Positions 50,655 through 63,469 of a DNA stretch of 64,000 nt are shown piece by piece. The translations under genes were made by a program, and so were the position numbers. How positions within the stretch are numbered: position 1 is the first letter of the stretch; each line of letters starts with the position of its first letter. Source of the stretch: Symsagittifera roscoffensis (Eukaryota; Xenacoelomorpha; Acoela; Convolutidae); contig NC_087068.1 of NCBI RefSeq assembly GCF_963678635.1, positions 250,001 through 314,000 on the forward strand, written 5' to 3'. The notes below the pieces were generated by a model. That model made no database searches. It worked only from the letters and a program-made list of their open reading frames with translations, and was not told the DNA's origin.

Positions 50655-51347
50655 AAACTGTGTGCGACAATGCCTTATTTTACTTAGGGATTCCTGCTGA
50701 CCCAAATCACTTCGAACCCGCCCGGAGAAAATTTTGTTCCCACTAGTGTTTCGTCTACGGCCGTATATTGCTTTTGCTTGAAGCATCACTTTTGAAAAAA
50801 TTGTAATAGCAAGTTGCGGAATTTCAAGAAAATTTATCGACAGTTTTTCATATCCAAGTATTTTCTTCTGGGCTTTGCTGAAACTAAAAAAAACTACGTA
50901 TTAATCCAGCCTTTTATTGATATTTTTTTGATGTGGAAAAAACTAGTTCTTTTCCTTTTCCCATTACCTTTTTTTCAAGTGCCGTAAACTGTATATCCTG
51001 AAATTTTATTGCAAAAATTGTTGAGAATTATAAAAAAAAACCTTCAAACATTAATTAGGGCGTTTAAAACTGCAATTTCTTAGTTTCTGACTAAATCTGG
51101 TCTTTTTAATTATACGATGTTCAAATTCACATTTCAGCATGCAAAACATTTTTTTTTCTTTGTTTGGTTCGTTTAAAAATTGATACTCATGCTATCTTCA
51201 CTTTCTTTTTGGAAAGTTGCCTTTTCTTGGAAGCTTTACAAAAGATTTGCATTTCATTTGCAAAAACTAAAGAACAGTTTGCGCTCATTTTCAGAATTTT
51301 TAAAATTCTTTCTTGTCCTATTCGCTTGTTTTTTTTTTTCAAATTTC
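50655..51347. repeat. Segment P, second copy
   Basis: Direct repeat of 49499-50189. After it, the sequence continues into unique DNA (AGGCTGTCTGTGTAG), which shows that this is the original right context of P. Confidence 0.93.
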
Positions 51348-52420
51348 AGGCTGTCTGTGTAGATTTGAACTTTATTACTTTATTGATCTTATAGGCGCGT
51401 ATATAAAAAAAGAAACACATTTTTCTCAATTTCAGACTATAATGTGGACTTTTTCATTATACCTGGATACTCAAAATTACATTTCAGTATTTCCAAACAA
51501 TTTTTTCTTCACTTTAATTGAAACACTGAAAACCTGATACTGTTATCTTCCCATTGATTTTGAATTGATGTCTTTTCTTGAATGATTTACGCAGTGCATT
51601 TGCAAGAAAAGGGTAATAACTTGGGCTCATCTTCCAATTTTTTTTCAAAATTTTCTATTTCATTTCCATTTTTTTCCAACTTCCTTAGATTGTTTAGTTT
51701 TACATTTTATTGCAAAAATTGCTGAAAAATTACAAGGAAAGACAGGTTTTTCGAACAATTTTAAGGTACGAACAAAAACGACCATTGCTAACACTGGACT
51801 TTTTTCATTTTTTGGATGCTCATATTCACATTTCAACATAAAGAACAATTTTTTTTCTTTTCAATTGGTACTTTTTAAAATTGATACTGTTTTTGCTCCT
51901 GTCCAGACAATGAATAACTATTTCCCATTTTCCTTTTCCAGCTGCAAAATAAATCAAAACAGTTTAATTTTGCTGAAAACTTCATTTCTTTTTCAAAAAC
52001 CCTGACATCAGAACGCTTACTATAGCTGCATAGCATCCTTCGTAAGTTTGATTTTAACGACATTCAAAACCATTGAGCATTTTTAGAGATTTCACTGGTT
52101 GAAAGCTGCGCAAAAAACTTCTCACTTCATTATGAAAGTATTTTTCCTTGGACACAAAAAAGATAAGAGTGTGAGATTCGCATCAAATTTAAATTGATTT
52201 CGATCACCAATTGCTTCCTGCAAGCAGTCTTTTAAAATAGTTACTACTTCAATGGTACAAGTGAATATTTGAATCAGTCCTATTTTAAAAAAAGATAATC
52301 AAACGTTTTTCGAAATGTGTTTTTCAGATACATATTTCTGATAATCAAAGCCGAAAGAGGGAAGGCCACGACTTAAATCAAGATTGATATTTCAATTAAG
52401 CTAATGATCAATATTAAAAC
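51348..52420. other. AT-rich unique stretch, no gene seen
   Basis: Frames of about 60 codons on both strands (51660-52063) are AT-driven and lack motifs. Nothing here is called. Confidence 0.4.
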
Positions 52421-52994
52421 CAGGTGCCGAATTAGGCCGGGAGCGGGGGGTTTGCGGACGTTTTCTCCTCCTCAGGGATTCGACCCCTCACCAACGAAAG
52501 GGTCCCCTTTGGGATTATTTTAAGACATCCATCGATTGCGTTAAGATATAATAATTTTGAAGAGGAGCGCGCGCCAAAAAAGACGCAATTTTTTGTTCAT
52601 AGTTTTCCAAAAAAAAAAACGTTTTGACCTGTTTTTCTACGGTTTTTTGAACGGTTTTTTGACAGTTTTTTTTTCAGTGTCTTAATCTGTTTTGCTTTTC
52701 AAAAACGGCCTTTTTTGACTTGTTTTTTTTTTAATTTGCACGCGCCGCAGGCAAATTTTTGAAAAAACAGGTCAAAAAAGCCGTTTTTTGGCACCTTTTG
52801 GAAAATTTTCACGAAAAAAAATCCTTCAAAGCTTGTATATATTGGCGTCCAAGGCGCCGTTAGAAAAGTTTTAGGGTCGGTCGGCCGAAAATGGATTTCT
52901 TAAAAAGTACCAAAGGGGGGCCCTTTGGGTCGGCAGGGGGTCAAATCCCTGAGGAAAGCGTCCAGCCCCCCCCCCCCCTCTAAATCCACCCCTG
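52421..52994. mobile_element. 574-bp TIR element with G-rich ends
   Basis: The left end (CAGGTGCCGAATTAGGCCGG) and the inverted right end (CAGGGGTGGATTTAGAGGGG) share the CAGG(G)T start, a run of Gs, GGACG and CTCAGGGATT(C/T)GACCCC further in. The core holds short palindromes (AAAAAACAGGTCAAAAAAGCCG and its inverse). CAGGGGYGGAT-type ends are common in non-autonomous DNA transposons of invertebrates. There is no ORF, and I see no clear target duplication. Confidence 0.72.
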
Positions 52995-53111
52995 TCTTAT
53001 AGCATGTTTTGTATTGCGAATGAAGAATAGAGATTATTGCAAATTTATAAGATTATTGCGTGAAATTGCATTCGACAAAAAACACTAGCGTTCACTGTAG
53101 GCAACAGTCAG

Positions 53112-53400
53112 ATGAGTTTGAACTCCAAAGAGGACTCGACGTCTCTGCACTCTGGAAAACAACTACACACTCCTGCAAGCTTCTTCTCCTCCTCGTCCAG
53201 AACGGGGAAGGGGTCCACGGCCGGATCCACTGCCACTGCCTCTGGCACCCCTCCCCCACCCCAGGGCATGTACAGGACACAGTACAAGAGGGTGTCAATC
53301 AGACCCCCTTCATCATCGGACGAGAGTGAAGGAGAGGGGGGTGAGGCCAGGCGCCAAGAGAGGAGGCCAGGCGAGAGCAGTCCACGACCCCGCACGCCAG
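53112..53400 (+). CDS. First coding exon of a Ser/Pro-rich host protein
   Basis: An ATG at 53112 opens 96 codons plus one base of GC-rich sequence quite unlike the surroundings, ending at a textbook donor CGCCAG/GTAAGA (53400/53401). The peptide is Ser/Thr/Pro-rich (HTPASFFSSSSRTGKGSTAG), then acidic-basic (SSSDESEGEGGEARRQERRP) and looks disordered. Reading past the donor quickly becomes AT-rich, which fits an intron. An AG directly before the ATG (CAACAGTCAG) leaves open that it is an internal exon. Opposite-strand frames here are shadows. The protein family is not recognised and the next exon is not visible. Confidence 0.6.
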
Positions 53401-54010
53401 GTAAGACACACACCGTCCAATGTCTTGATAACAACTTAGGAGGTAACACAAAGTATAAAGAAAGATACGCATTGTAATCATAACTCAAAAGGTTATTCTT
53501 AACTATTATAACCTACCATTAAGAAAATATCTACGGCGAGATAAACCAATAGCCTTTAGTTGATAATAGCTTGTATGATAATTGGAATGACAACGCCGGT
53601 TCGGACCTCAAGTACGTTTATATCCCAAACCCCTCCTTCTCCTGAAAGTCAACTCCCAGCTGGTGTGAGAGATTAAGCGCTGAGTGAACTCGACTTTTAA
53701 TTTCTGTGTTAAATTATGTTAATTAATTAGTTAATAAATTGTTTATATAGTATGCAAATGAGCTGCAAGTAGCGCATTTTCATGCTGCTGGCTACTATAT
53801 CTTTATAAACGTTGATTTCAATCACAGATTTGTTAGTGCGGGTTGTAAATCGGAATTTATAAGGAACGGTTGAAGATTTGAAAGTAGTTTTTTTGTTCAT
53901 CTCAAACTAATTAAATACACTATGTTCATTTAAGGAAAAAAATGTAGTTGAATTGATTGAAAAGATATGAAACTTCAGACAATATGAAATTGATTTAAGC
54001 ATCTAATATA
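53401..54010. other. Intron-like sequence after the exon, no gene seen
   Basis: It starts with the donor and holds no further open frame. A moderately GC-balanced bit at 53590-53700 (CGGTTCGGACCTCAAGTACG) may be old exon or repeat. Confidence 0.4.
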
Positions 54011-54946
54011 CCCAGGTTGACCTCCATACACCGAAAATGCTTATCATACAATTCCAGACAACAAAAATCATTATCATACAATTCCATACATCAAGTGTAT
54101 AGAGAAAATGCTTGTCATACAATTTTCATACATTTTCGAAAAACAATAGAAAAAAAATTAAAACATTTCTGCGGCTTTTTGAGGACAGTTCAACAGACTG
54201 GTAATAAAAAAAAACTGATTTTAAATTTTGTTTTTGAAAAAAACGCTTACCATACAATTTCCATATACGACACAAAAAATTTTTCCAAAACGTTTTGAAA
54301 ATTTGCCCAAAAAAATTTTTCGTTGTTTTTTATGCGAAAATCGAATTTTGTACGCAAACAAATATTTTCCGAAAAAAAATTTTTGCATGCAAAAATTAAT
54401 TTTTTGTGTGCATAACGTAGTCCTGGATACGATAATATTGGCTTTTTTCTTTTCATTTGAATTTTTTTTTCAAAAACGCTGATAATTCTTATTTCTTTTG
54501 TAAGGCGTGTTTATGTATGTCTTGATCAATAACTGATAATTTGAAAATTCTCAAATTTAAAATAATCAACATTGAAATATTTTGCCAAAAATTAAAAGTT
54601 TGTTACTTTTGTTATATCATTTGTGAAAGACACTTCGAAGGCAATTCAGCTCGTTTTCCATGCATTGTAAATGCAAGACCGTCCAACTTTTAGTGCTCTG
54701 AGTAACCAAGGTCTTTGTCACTTGTGTTCGGTAGCAAACACAACCGAAAATTTGTCAGAAAATAAATTTAAGAACAAAAAACAACTTTTTGGTTTATGGA
54801 GAAAATATCTGTCATACCATTTCCATTTATGGGAAAAGGCTTATCATAGAGTTTACATACAATTTTCTGTACGTATGGAATTGTATGAAAATGTATGAAA
54901 AGAAATTTATGAGAATTGTATGATACGCATTTTTGATCAACCCGGG
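54011..54946. mobile_element. 936-bp CATACAATT-rich TIR element, fullest copy
   Basis: The left end CCCAGGTTGACCTCCATACA pairs with the right end (TTTTTGATCAACCCGGG), and both are followed inward by ATGC(T/G)TATCATACAATTCC. Flanking TA on each side would fit a Tc1/mariner-type TA target. The inside is noncoding: repeated CATACAATT words give His/Tyr/Asn-rich frames on either strand that are artefacts. Related pieces lie at 9498, 38500 and 43502. Confidence 0.8.
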
Positions 54947-56572
54947 TATCGTTATAATTCAAATTGAGTGAAATTTGGAACTATCTGTAAGATCATCCGA
55001 CTCGTATCAAGCTGGTTTGAGCACCGCACTTTTTTAGTTCCGGGGAATGCCTTGATGATTTTGAAGTTCATATCAGGGCTAATCTCTGAATGATCCGACT
55101 GCCTTTTAAGGTCTATAGAGCAGTAATAACACGAAAAATTTGAATGTAATAAAACAAAAACAAAAAATGAAAACTTTTGAGAAAACATCCCTGCACACGC
55201 TATATTAAGTACAAATTGATAGATTTTGCTCCTGTTAACGAATCAATTTTGGCATATAAGCATCCTTGCACTAATTTGGAGCATTTTTTAAGACAGATTA
55301 AATCATCCGCTTCCGCCTTATTAGCGCAATATATATCGCGCGTTATTTGTCCCAAATTGGCCATAAAGGCAATCTTTAAACCTCCATAACTTTACAAAAA
55401 ATGATCACAATTTAAATATCTTTTCAAATGTAAGCTCACCCGCTCCAGTAAGAAGAGAAACTAATCGATTTTATTACAATCATAACTGTACTTTTATCAG
55501 AATTATAATTAATTATTATGGCCAAGTTTAGATGTTTAAACGATTTTTGTGTAAACAATAAACATCATGAGTTGATTTGAAAGCTGTTAAAACAGTTTTC
55601 CCATTTCACATAAACCAATATCTACGAGAAGCAAATAAAACAAGCAAATCATGTACAAGGTCGAAGACAATATGGGCAAACAAAAGGGATTAAAATCAGT
55701 TATAATCTAATATAAAGGATTTTCCTGCAAAACAAATGAATTGACAGTTCGGATAAAAAAATCGATGTATTTTAATTGATTTCATTTGATTTCAAAAGGA
55801 GAGGTTATAATTGATTAAAATCAATTTTTTCTCAATTTTTGTAAAACTGGTAGTAAAATCAATTTTTAACGCTTCAAACTGGATGCAGGCAAGACAACAA
55901 TAGCTTTCGAATGATATTAAAAAAATTCTGTCAACATGGCTTGTTAAATGTAGTCGAAATTTATCTGAAGAAAAAAAAACCCACCCCGAGCACCAAAGTA
56001 GTTAGCAGTTTACCGACTTTTTAAAGGAGGAACCAGAAAAAAATAAAAACACTCATTTCGAGCAAATGATCACGCTGTACATAATTCGCATTTTATCACC
56101 ATCAAAGAGTTAGTTAACTGAAAAGCTTACACAAAACATCCCAACCATAATTTAAATAGAAAAGATAAAGCAAAAGATAAAATTAGCAAAAGAATAAAAT
56201 TAAATTCAATCGATTTGAAATCTCTCATAAACAAAGCTACATAGAGACAAACAGGTGGATTTAAGTTGATATAGAATAGGTCCAAAATGAAAATGTTTTC
56301 AAGTTTTGATGAGATTAACATGAATTGATTCAAAATTCCTCTAAAGAGATTTTTTCCCTTTTTTGAAGATGAACCAATTAGTCGATTTACGCTTGATCCA
56401 AATCCATTACAATTTATGTGAATACTTTTTCTGCTAAAATTGATCCTAAACCATTTTTATCAGTGCGAGGAGTCTATACTATTCATGAAAAATTGTTTAA
56501 TGCTGGACGTTTTTATAATGAAATAGTCAGATGAAAAAATGATCAAACGCTGATCAATTCTAAAGCAAGTCT
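54947..56572. other. AT-rich interval with TAATCGATTA-type remnants, no gene supported
   Basis: At 55490-55890 there are TTATAATTAATTATTATGGCC and AACGCTTCAAACTGGATGCA words like those of the 829-bp TIR element, probably an old diverged copy. A 70-codon frame at 55177-55389 (LRQIKSSASALLAQYISRVI) is slightly coding-like but starts at a TTG and has no other support. Confidence 0.45.
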
Positions 56573-57329
56573 CCACGCATGTCGAGGTTTTCCAAGGAGT
56601 TTCACGCATGTCGAGGCTTTCCAAGGAGTTTCACGCATGTCGAGGCTTTCCAAGGAGTTTCACGCATGTCGAGGCTTTCCAAGGAGTTTCACGCATGTCG
56701 AGGTTTTCCAAAGAGTTTCACGCATGTCGAGGTTTTCCAAGGAGTTTCACGCATGTCGAGGCTTTTCAAGGAGTTTCACGCATGTCGAGGCTTTCCAAGG
56801 AGTTTCACGCATGTCGAGGCTTTCCAAGGATTTTCACGCATGTCGAGGTTTTCCAAAGAGTTTCACGCATGTCGTGGTTTTCCAAGGAGTTTCACGTATG
56901 TCGAGGCTTTCCAAGGAGTTTCACGCATGTCGAGGTTTTCCAAGGAGTTTCACGCATGTCGAGGCTTTCCAAGGAGTTTCACGCATGTCGAGGCTTTCCA
57001 AGGAGTTTCATGCCTGTCGAGGCTTTCCAAGGAGTTTCACGCATGTCGAGGCTTTCCAAGGAGTTTCACGCATGTCGAGGTTTTCCAAAGAGTTTCACGC
57101 ATGTCGAGGTTTTCCAAGGAGTTTCACGCATGTCGAGGCTTTCCAAGGAGTTTCACGCATGTCGAGGCTTTCCAAGGAGTTTCACGCATGTCGAGGCTTT
57201 CCAAGTAGTTTCACGCATGTCGAGGCTTTCCAAGTAGTTTCACGCATGTCGAGGCTTTCCAAGGAGTTTCACGCAAGTCGAGGCTTTCCAAGTAGTTTCA
57301 CGCATGTCGAGGCTTTCCAAGGAGTTTCG
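56573..57329. repeat. 29-bp tandem repeat, about 26 copies
   Basis: The unit contains TTTCACGCATGTCGAGGCTT and TCCAAGGAG. Variants are GAGGTTTT for GAGGCTTT, and CCAAAGAG or CCAAGTAG for CCAAGGAG. The plus strand has no stop in any frame, so three overlapping frames of 209-231 codons result. Since 29 is not divisible by 3, each frame cycles through the same 29-residue peptide. I regard it as a noncoding minisatellite. Confidence 0.95.
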
Positions 57330-60229
57330 TAGTTTTGACTCTGATACAAGTAGCCCTATTTTAAGACTGATTTTAAAAATACTACTAACTCAATATTATG
57401 AGAAAAAGAAACCGACGAGTAGTGTAAAGTTCAAGTCATAAACTCTGGCAATAGATGAATGTAGTGAAGCTTCTTGCATAGGTCTTGCCCACTTATTTGT
57501 TTCTTCTTCAGGAAAAGGAGTTAAATGGCTCTGATAACTGCAGTAGTGTATTCATACAGATTAGCAACTTTATGATTGCATTTTGGTAAATGCGCAGTTT
57601 TTGAATTCGATTTGAATTCATCTGCTACAAGTAAAGGCGAATTGCGCTTTTCAGATACAAAAACGGAAGAAGGCGTAAAAAAAGTACACGACATGATTCG
57701 AAAGCAGACTTTAACTTTAAATTTCCCCCAGGATTTTTTTTGAATAATCAAGAGAAAAAGAAACACCCCGAACACATAATAACTGTCACCTTTTGTCGAC
57801 TTTTTTTAATTTATAGGGCGAGCAATTTGAGCTTCTGAGCTCTCCCAAATCTCTATATAATCCCTTTTTTGTCCAATCTCTCACCCAACCCCTCCTCCCC
57901 AGATTTGTCCTGTCTTTCCCCACATTCCTACGCCCATCCCTCCACCCCACGACAACGCTTGCCTCTTTCCATTTTTTGGAAATACATGTAAGTCAAGGAT
58001 ACTATTTTTGTAAGATTTTGGCCAAAACTGCAATTGTTTACCGCGCTTCCTCTCAAATTTGGTATATTTCCAGTTTTCACCCTCCCCTCAAGTTTTTAAA
58101 TAATTTAAAAAATGGTAAAAAGTAACAAAACTGTGTAAGATAAAACGAATAACAGAGTCAAAGATACTCATAAAAAATGAAATTCTACAAAAAGTTTCCA
58201 ATTTTAGTTTAAAATGAGCAAAGACTCTGTGTGCGGCGAAACTGAAACTTGCATCTCATGAAAGTGAAAAAAGTCGATTATAATAATGTATCATAGGCTT
58301 TTTCTTTAAAAGTTAAAATTAATAGATTATAATTGATTCGCTATGGTTTTATTGCTTCAATAAATGATGGCCATTTAATCCATTTTTAATTTATTGTGAT
58401 CAGATTTTTTTTCTTTTTTATAGACACTAGCATAAAAACTCAAATGAAATCAATTATTTTTCATGGATTTCCAGTGCAGGGAAACTCAGTATGAAAAAAT
58501 TCCATTTTTTGCCCACGTTTTAATTAAATGGAAATAATCGAGCGTTAGTTTCCCATAGCATAGTATTGACATTGAAGATCAAATCAGAAATAATCAAGCA
58601 TTAAAACAGCAATACCTAGAATGTAACAAAGATCAATTAGAGACTCGTAAGCCAGTAATTATTCTAAATCAGATCTGAAAAATCTTTGAAAAAAACCGGT
58701 TTGTATTACTATTCGGAATTTTTTGTTTTCTAAATATAGATGTGCCTTGCACAAGCAGCAAAAAAAAAGAAAAAAAACTGAATTGATTGCTCGAAACGCA
58801 GATATAATCAAATAACAAAGGGTGTCTCAGATCCAATTTGAAGTCTGAAATTTTGTTTTTCAAGGTTATCTCAGCTCTGAAAATTTTTATCGAAAAAATG
58901 CTTCTCACAGACTTATCAGTTGTTTGTTTTTAAGATTAATGAACGTAGTGAGTACTCTTATTTAGAAATTTGATGACTTTGTTTGTTTTTTTTTCAGGAA
59001 TTGTTTTTATAAAAAAAATTGTTCAAGCTTAGTTTTGATTTTTCGCGGTTTGACTTGAGATTTTTTTTAGGTTCAGTGCATTTCCACTGTTAAAAGGAAA
59101 GCAAACTCCATTATCTAACAGAAGTGTAACAGTCACGAAAAACGTGATCGACTTCTGATTTCGAAAGTATAAATTAATTATCAGATTTCCCACCGAAATC
59201 AAAGTTTTACGTATAGATCCACTTTTCTCAAAATGTGTTAATTTTACATAAAAAGTGCCCAACATAAACTTTTCTACAAATTCAAAGAGTTTTAAGGCCA
59301 ATTTTTTAGATCCCTTGTGTTCATGACTCTTTTAACCTGTTAATTGGCTATGTTTGTTGATATGTTTAATCTGTCAATCACTAAGTTTTTAAAACTGATT
59401 TTTCTAGCAATATAAAAATTGACGGTTTTTTGCATAACGTGAAAATGCAAACGATTTATTGATATGATTTATATTCAGTTGCAGTTTACCTGTGAGATAG
59501 GTAAATAGAGAGTTTTCTCATTTTAGAAAAGCTAATTAAAATTTTCGAGCAAAATTCAGAAGTACAAACAAAGCGAAATTCTATTGACATGATTTGAGCA
59601 AAAAAATGTGCCAAACATTTTCACGTATTGCAAAAATTTTATCATATGGATTTCGTATTATCTGGAAGTGTATCATACAGTTTTTTTCTGATCATGTATT
59701 CGGGTGTGTTTGATCCTTTATTTGTTTTTCTCTTTTGAAATCAAATATCACAAAAAATTAATAAAATGGGTAGAACGACATATCAAAATGAACTTTTTTA
59801 TTTGGACATCAATAAAATTTTTTAAAAAATTGACTCAATGTCGAGAAAAACTGTTTTAAAATTTTTGATTATCAGTTCAAATTTGAGCAATTAAACGGTC
59901 GAGTAACGTTGGTTATATGAAAATTCAATTTTTCTTCAGGCTTTTAGGCTGAGAAATTTTGATTTTTTTTAAGAGAAAACCTGCTTAGACTTTTTTGCGC
60001 TGTTTTGGCAAAAAATTCAACTAAAAAAACTATTTTTTTAGAGCAAAACAATGGAAAAAATTGAATTAATTCTATTTTTCATTTTTGGTTGCATTCATTT
60101 TCTAAAGACAACTCTTCTTTATTATGCCCCATTCAAAATTTTTTTTCGTTTGTGTAGTTTTTCTTAATCAAGTCGTTCGAAAAACTGCTCAAAGTGAAAA
60201 AAAAATTGTCGCGACTAAATTTTTCCTAT
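57330..60229. other. AT-rich interval with a pyrimidine-rich patch, no gene supported
   Basis: 57840-57960 is C/T-rich with many CCC runs. A minus-strand frame at 57521-57775 (SSVFVSEKRNSPLLVADEFK) is mildly coding-like and could be an isolated exon, without splice or family support. The rest is AT-rich with stops in all frames. Confidence 0.4.
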
Positions 60230-63200
60230 TGTTAAACTCAAGCAGGTCATGCAGTTGTGACTGAATGCTACGCTTCCGCCTGATTGTAGCTTTTTTTAGT
60301 TAAGTTTGCTTGTTTTCTGCCTGAGTTCGACCCTTTTTTCGAAACTGTTTGATTTCACGTTTTTAGTCAACCTGGGTATGCAGAAGTAACCAGATGCTAC
60401 GTTTCAGCCTGGTTGTGTTTTTCTTCTAATTAAGTTCGGTTGTCTCCTGCTTAAGTTCGACTCTTCTTTAATGGAAATTGTTTGAGTTTTTGTATTGGTG
60501 AACTTGCGTATGCAGGTATGACTGGTTGCTACCTGTTAGCTTTGTTGCAATTTTCTTTTGGTTAAGTTTGCTTTATTTCTGCTTAAGTTTGACCCTAGGA
60601 ACGCAGATGTGACGCTTATTTTTTGAGTGATTGAAATTTTCTTTTAGCTGAGTTTGCTTGTTTTCTGCTTAATTACTACCATTCTTTTATCTTAACTTTG
60701 TGATTTCATATTTTCGTCAATCTGGGTAGGCAGGAGGGACTGGAAGCTGCCTTTAAGCCTGGTTGTAGTTTTATTTTGAATAAATTTGTTTGTGTTCCAC
60801 TTAAAATCGACCCTTCTCTGATGGAAATTGTTTGATTTTTTGTTTTGGCCAACCTGGGTATGCACGTTTGACTGGATGTTACCTTTCAGCCTGGTTGAAT
60901 TACCTTTATAATTAAGTTTGGCTGTTTGCACCTTAAGTTCGACCCTTCTCTTATAGAAATTGTTTAAATTTGGTTGTGTTCCACTTAAGTCCGACCCTTC
61001 TCTGATGGAAATTGTTTGATTTTTTTTTTGGTCAACCTGGGTATGCAGGTTTGACTGGATGTTACCTTTCAACCTGGTTGATATACACTTATAATTAAGT
61101 TCGGTTGTTTGCACCTTAAGTTCGACCCTTCTCTTATAGAAGTTGTTTAATTTTCTGTTTTGGTCAACCTGAGTATGCAGGTGTGAATGGATGATACCGT
61201 TCAGCCTGATTGTAGTTTTCTTTCAGTTACGTTTGCTTATTTTCTGCTTAGGTTTGCTATCCTTTTTTTGAAAATATTTGAATTTTTGTCTCGGTCAATC
61301 TGGGTATACACGTGTAAGTAAACGCCATATTTAAGCGTGATTGAAGTTTTTTTTTGAGCTGAGGTCCCCTGTTTTCTGCTTAAGTTCGATCCTTCTTTTA
61401 CGAAGATTTTGGGATTTCAAATTTTGGTCAACCTGGGTATGCAGGTGTAACTGGACGCTACGAGACGGCCTGGTTGTAGTTTTCTTGTGCTTAGGCTCGC
61501 TTCATTTCTGCTAAGTTCAACCGTTCTGTTACAGAATCTTTTTGCTTCCTTGTTTTGGTCAATACGGGTTTGCTGGGGTGACTGGATGCTACCTTTCAGC
61601 CTGGTTGCAGTTTTCTTTTTGTTAAGTTTGCTTAATTTTTGCTTAATGTGACTGGATGCTACTTTTTTGCGTGATTAAATTTTTCTTTTAGTAGAGTTCG
61701 CTTGTTTTCTGCTTAAAAACAACCGTTATTATTATATCGTAACTTAATGATTTCATATTTTCGTTAATCTGGGTAGGCAGGAGGGACTGGAAGCTACCTT
61801 TCAGCCTGTTTTTAGTTTTGCTTAGTTAAGTTTGGTTGTTTTATATTTAAGTTCGATCCTTCTCTTATGGAAATTGTTTGATTTTTTGTTTTAGTCAACC
61901 TGGGTACACAGGCGTGACTGGATGCTACTTTTTAGCCTTGGTATTAATTTTTCTTTCAGTTGATCCCGCTCGTTTACTGCTTAAGTGCGACCCTTCTCTT
62001 TGAAAAAAGTATGATTTCACGTTTTGGTCAAACTGGTTATGCAGGTGTGACTGGATGCTCCAGTTCAGCCTGGTGTTTTTTTTCTTTCAGTTAAGTTCGT
62101 TTATTTTCTGCTTAAGTTCGACCCTTCATTTATAGAAGTTTTTGTTTATTTGTTTTGTTCAACCTGGGTTTGCAGGTGTGACTGGATGCTATCTTTTGAT
62201 TGTTTTTTAGTTTATTTCGCCCCTTATCTCGTGGAAATTACATCATTTCACGTTTTGGTCCAACCTGGGTATGCAGGTGTCACTGGATGCTACCTCTCAG
62301 CGTGATTGAGTATTCTTTTTAGTTTAGTTTGATTGTTTTCTGATTAAGTTCAACCCTCCTTTTATGGAAAGTGTATGACTTTTTTTAAATTGTTCATTGG
62401 TATGCAGGTGGGAATGGATGATAATTTCCCTGTGATTCAGCTTGGTTGATTTTTTTTCGGTTAAATGCTCTTGTTCTCTGCTTAAGTTCGACCCATCTTT
62501 TTTGACTGGAAGTAGTTATTTTAAGTTCGCTTGGTTTCTGCCTAAATTAGACGCTTCTGAATTATTTCATGTTTGGGTCAATCTGGGTTTGCAGGTGTGA
62601 CTGGATGCTAGTTTTCAACCTGGAAGTAGTTTTTATCCAGGAAGAAGTTCTCTCAGGTTGTGCTAAAATTCGAGCCTTCTGTTATTGAAATTGTTTGATT
62701 TCTTGCTTTTGTCAACCATGTTATGCAGGTGGGACAAGATGCGAACTTTCAGCGGGATTGAGTTTTATTTTAGTTAAAATCGCTTGTTTTCTGCTTCAAT
62801 TCGACTCGCCTTTTATAGATATTGCATGATTTCATGTTCTGGTCAGCCTGGGTATGCAGGTTGACTTGATGTTACGTATCAGCCTGTTTTTCTTTTTCTT
62901 TTAGTTAGAATCGCTAGTTATCTGCTTAAGTTTGATCCATCTTTTATAGAAATTGTATTTTTTCTTGTTTGGGGCAAACTTTTTCTGCTGAATTGTAACC
63001 GCTTCTCTTAAGGAAGCTGCTACAGGTTTGACTGGGTTCTACGTTTCAGCCTGATTGTAACTTTTTCCGTTTATTTTCGCTTTTTTTGCTTAAAATCGAC
63101 CCTTATTAAACAAAAGTTGAACGATTTTTTATTTTGGTCAACATGGGTAAGCCGGTGGAACGTTTCATGCAATGTTTCAGCGTGATTTTAATTTTTCCTT

Positions 63201-63469
63201 GCTTAATTTTGCTTGTGTTCTGCTTAAGTTCAAGCTTTTTTTGTGGAAACTGTATGATATCTGGTTTTGGTCGACCTGGGTATACAGGTGTCACTAGATG
63301 CTACCTCTCAACGTGATTGAGTTTCTATTTTAGTTTAGTTCGATTGTTTTCTGCTTCAGTTTGACCCTTCTTTCATGAAAATTGTATGATTTCATGTTTT
63401 GGTTGATCTAAGTATGTAGGTTTGATTTAACTCTACGTTTCAGTATGGTTGTAGTTTTCTTTTTGTTCC
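60230..63469. repeat. Diverged outer part of a satellite, units of about 120-150 bp
   Basis: The phrases GTCAACCTGGGTATGCAGG, GACTGGATGCTACCTTTCAG and TTAAGTTCGACCCTTCTCTT recur about 25 times at steps of roughly 120-150 bp, with heavy point changes and indels. The minus-strand frame at 60692-61114, with its repeated RLKGNIQSN, is a by-product. Confidence 0.88.

Noticed and set aside
56579-57332. Three plus-strand ORFs of 209-231 codons as repeat proteins
   Set aside because: They exist only because the 29-bp unit has no stop in any frame; all three give the same cycling peptide and there is no start context, splice site or non-repeat flank.
60692-61114. 140-codon minus-strand ORF with repeated RLKGNIQSN
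   Set aside because: It is a product of the satellite period in a stretch where the unit length happens to keep the frame; neighbouring units break it.
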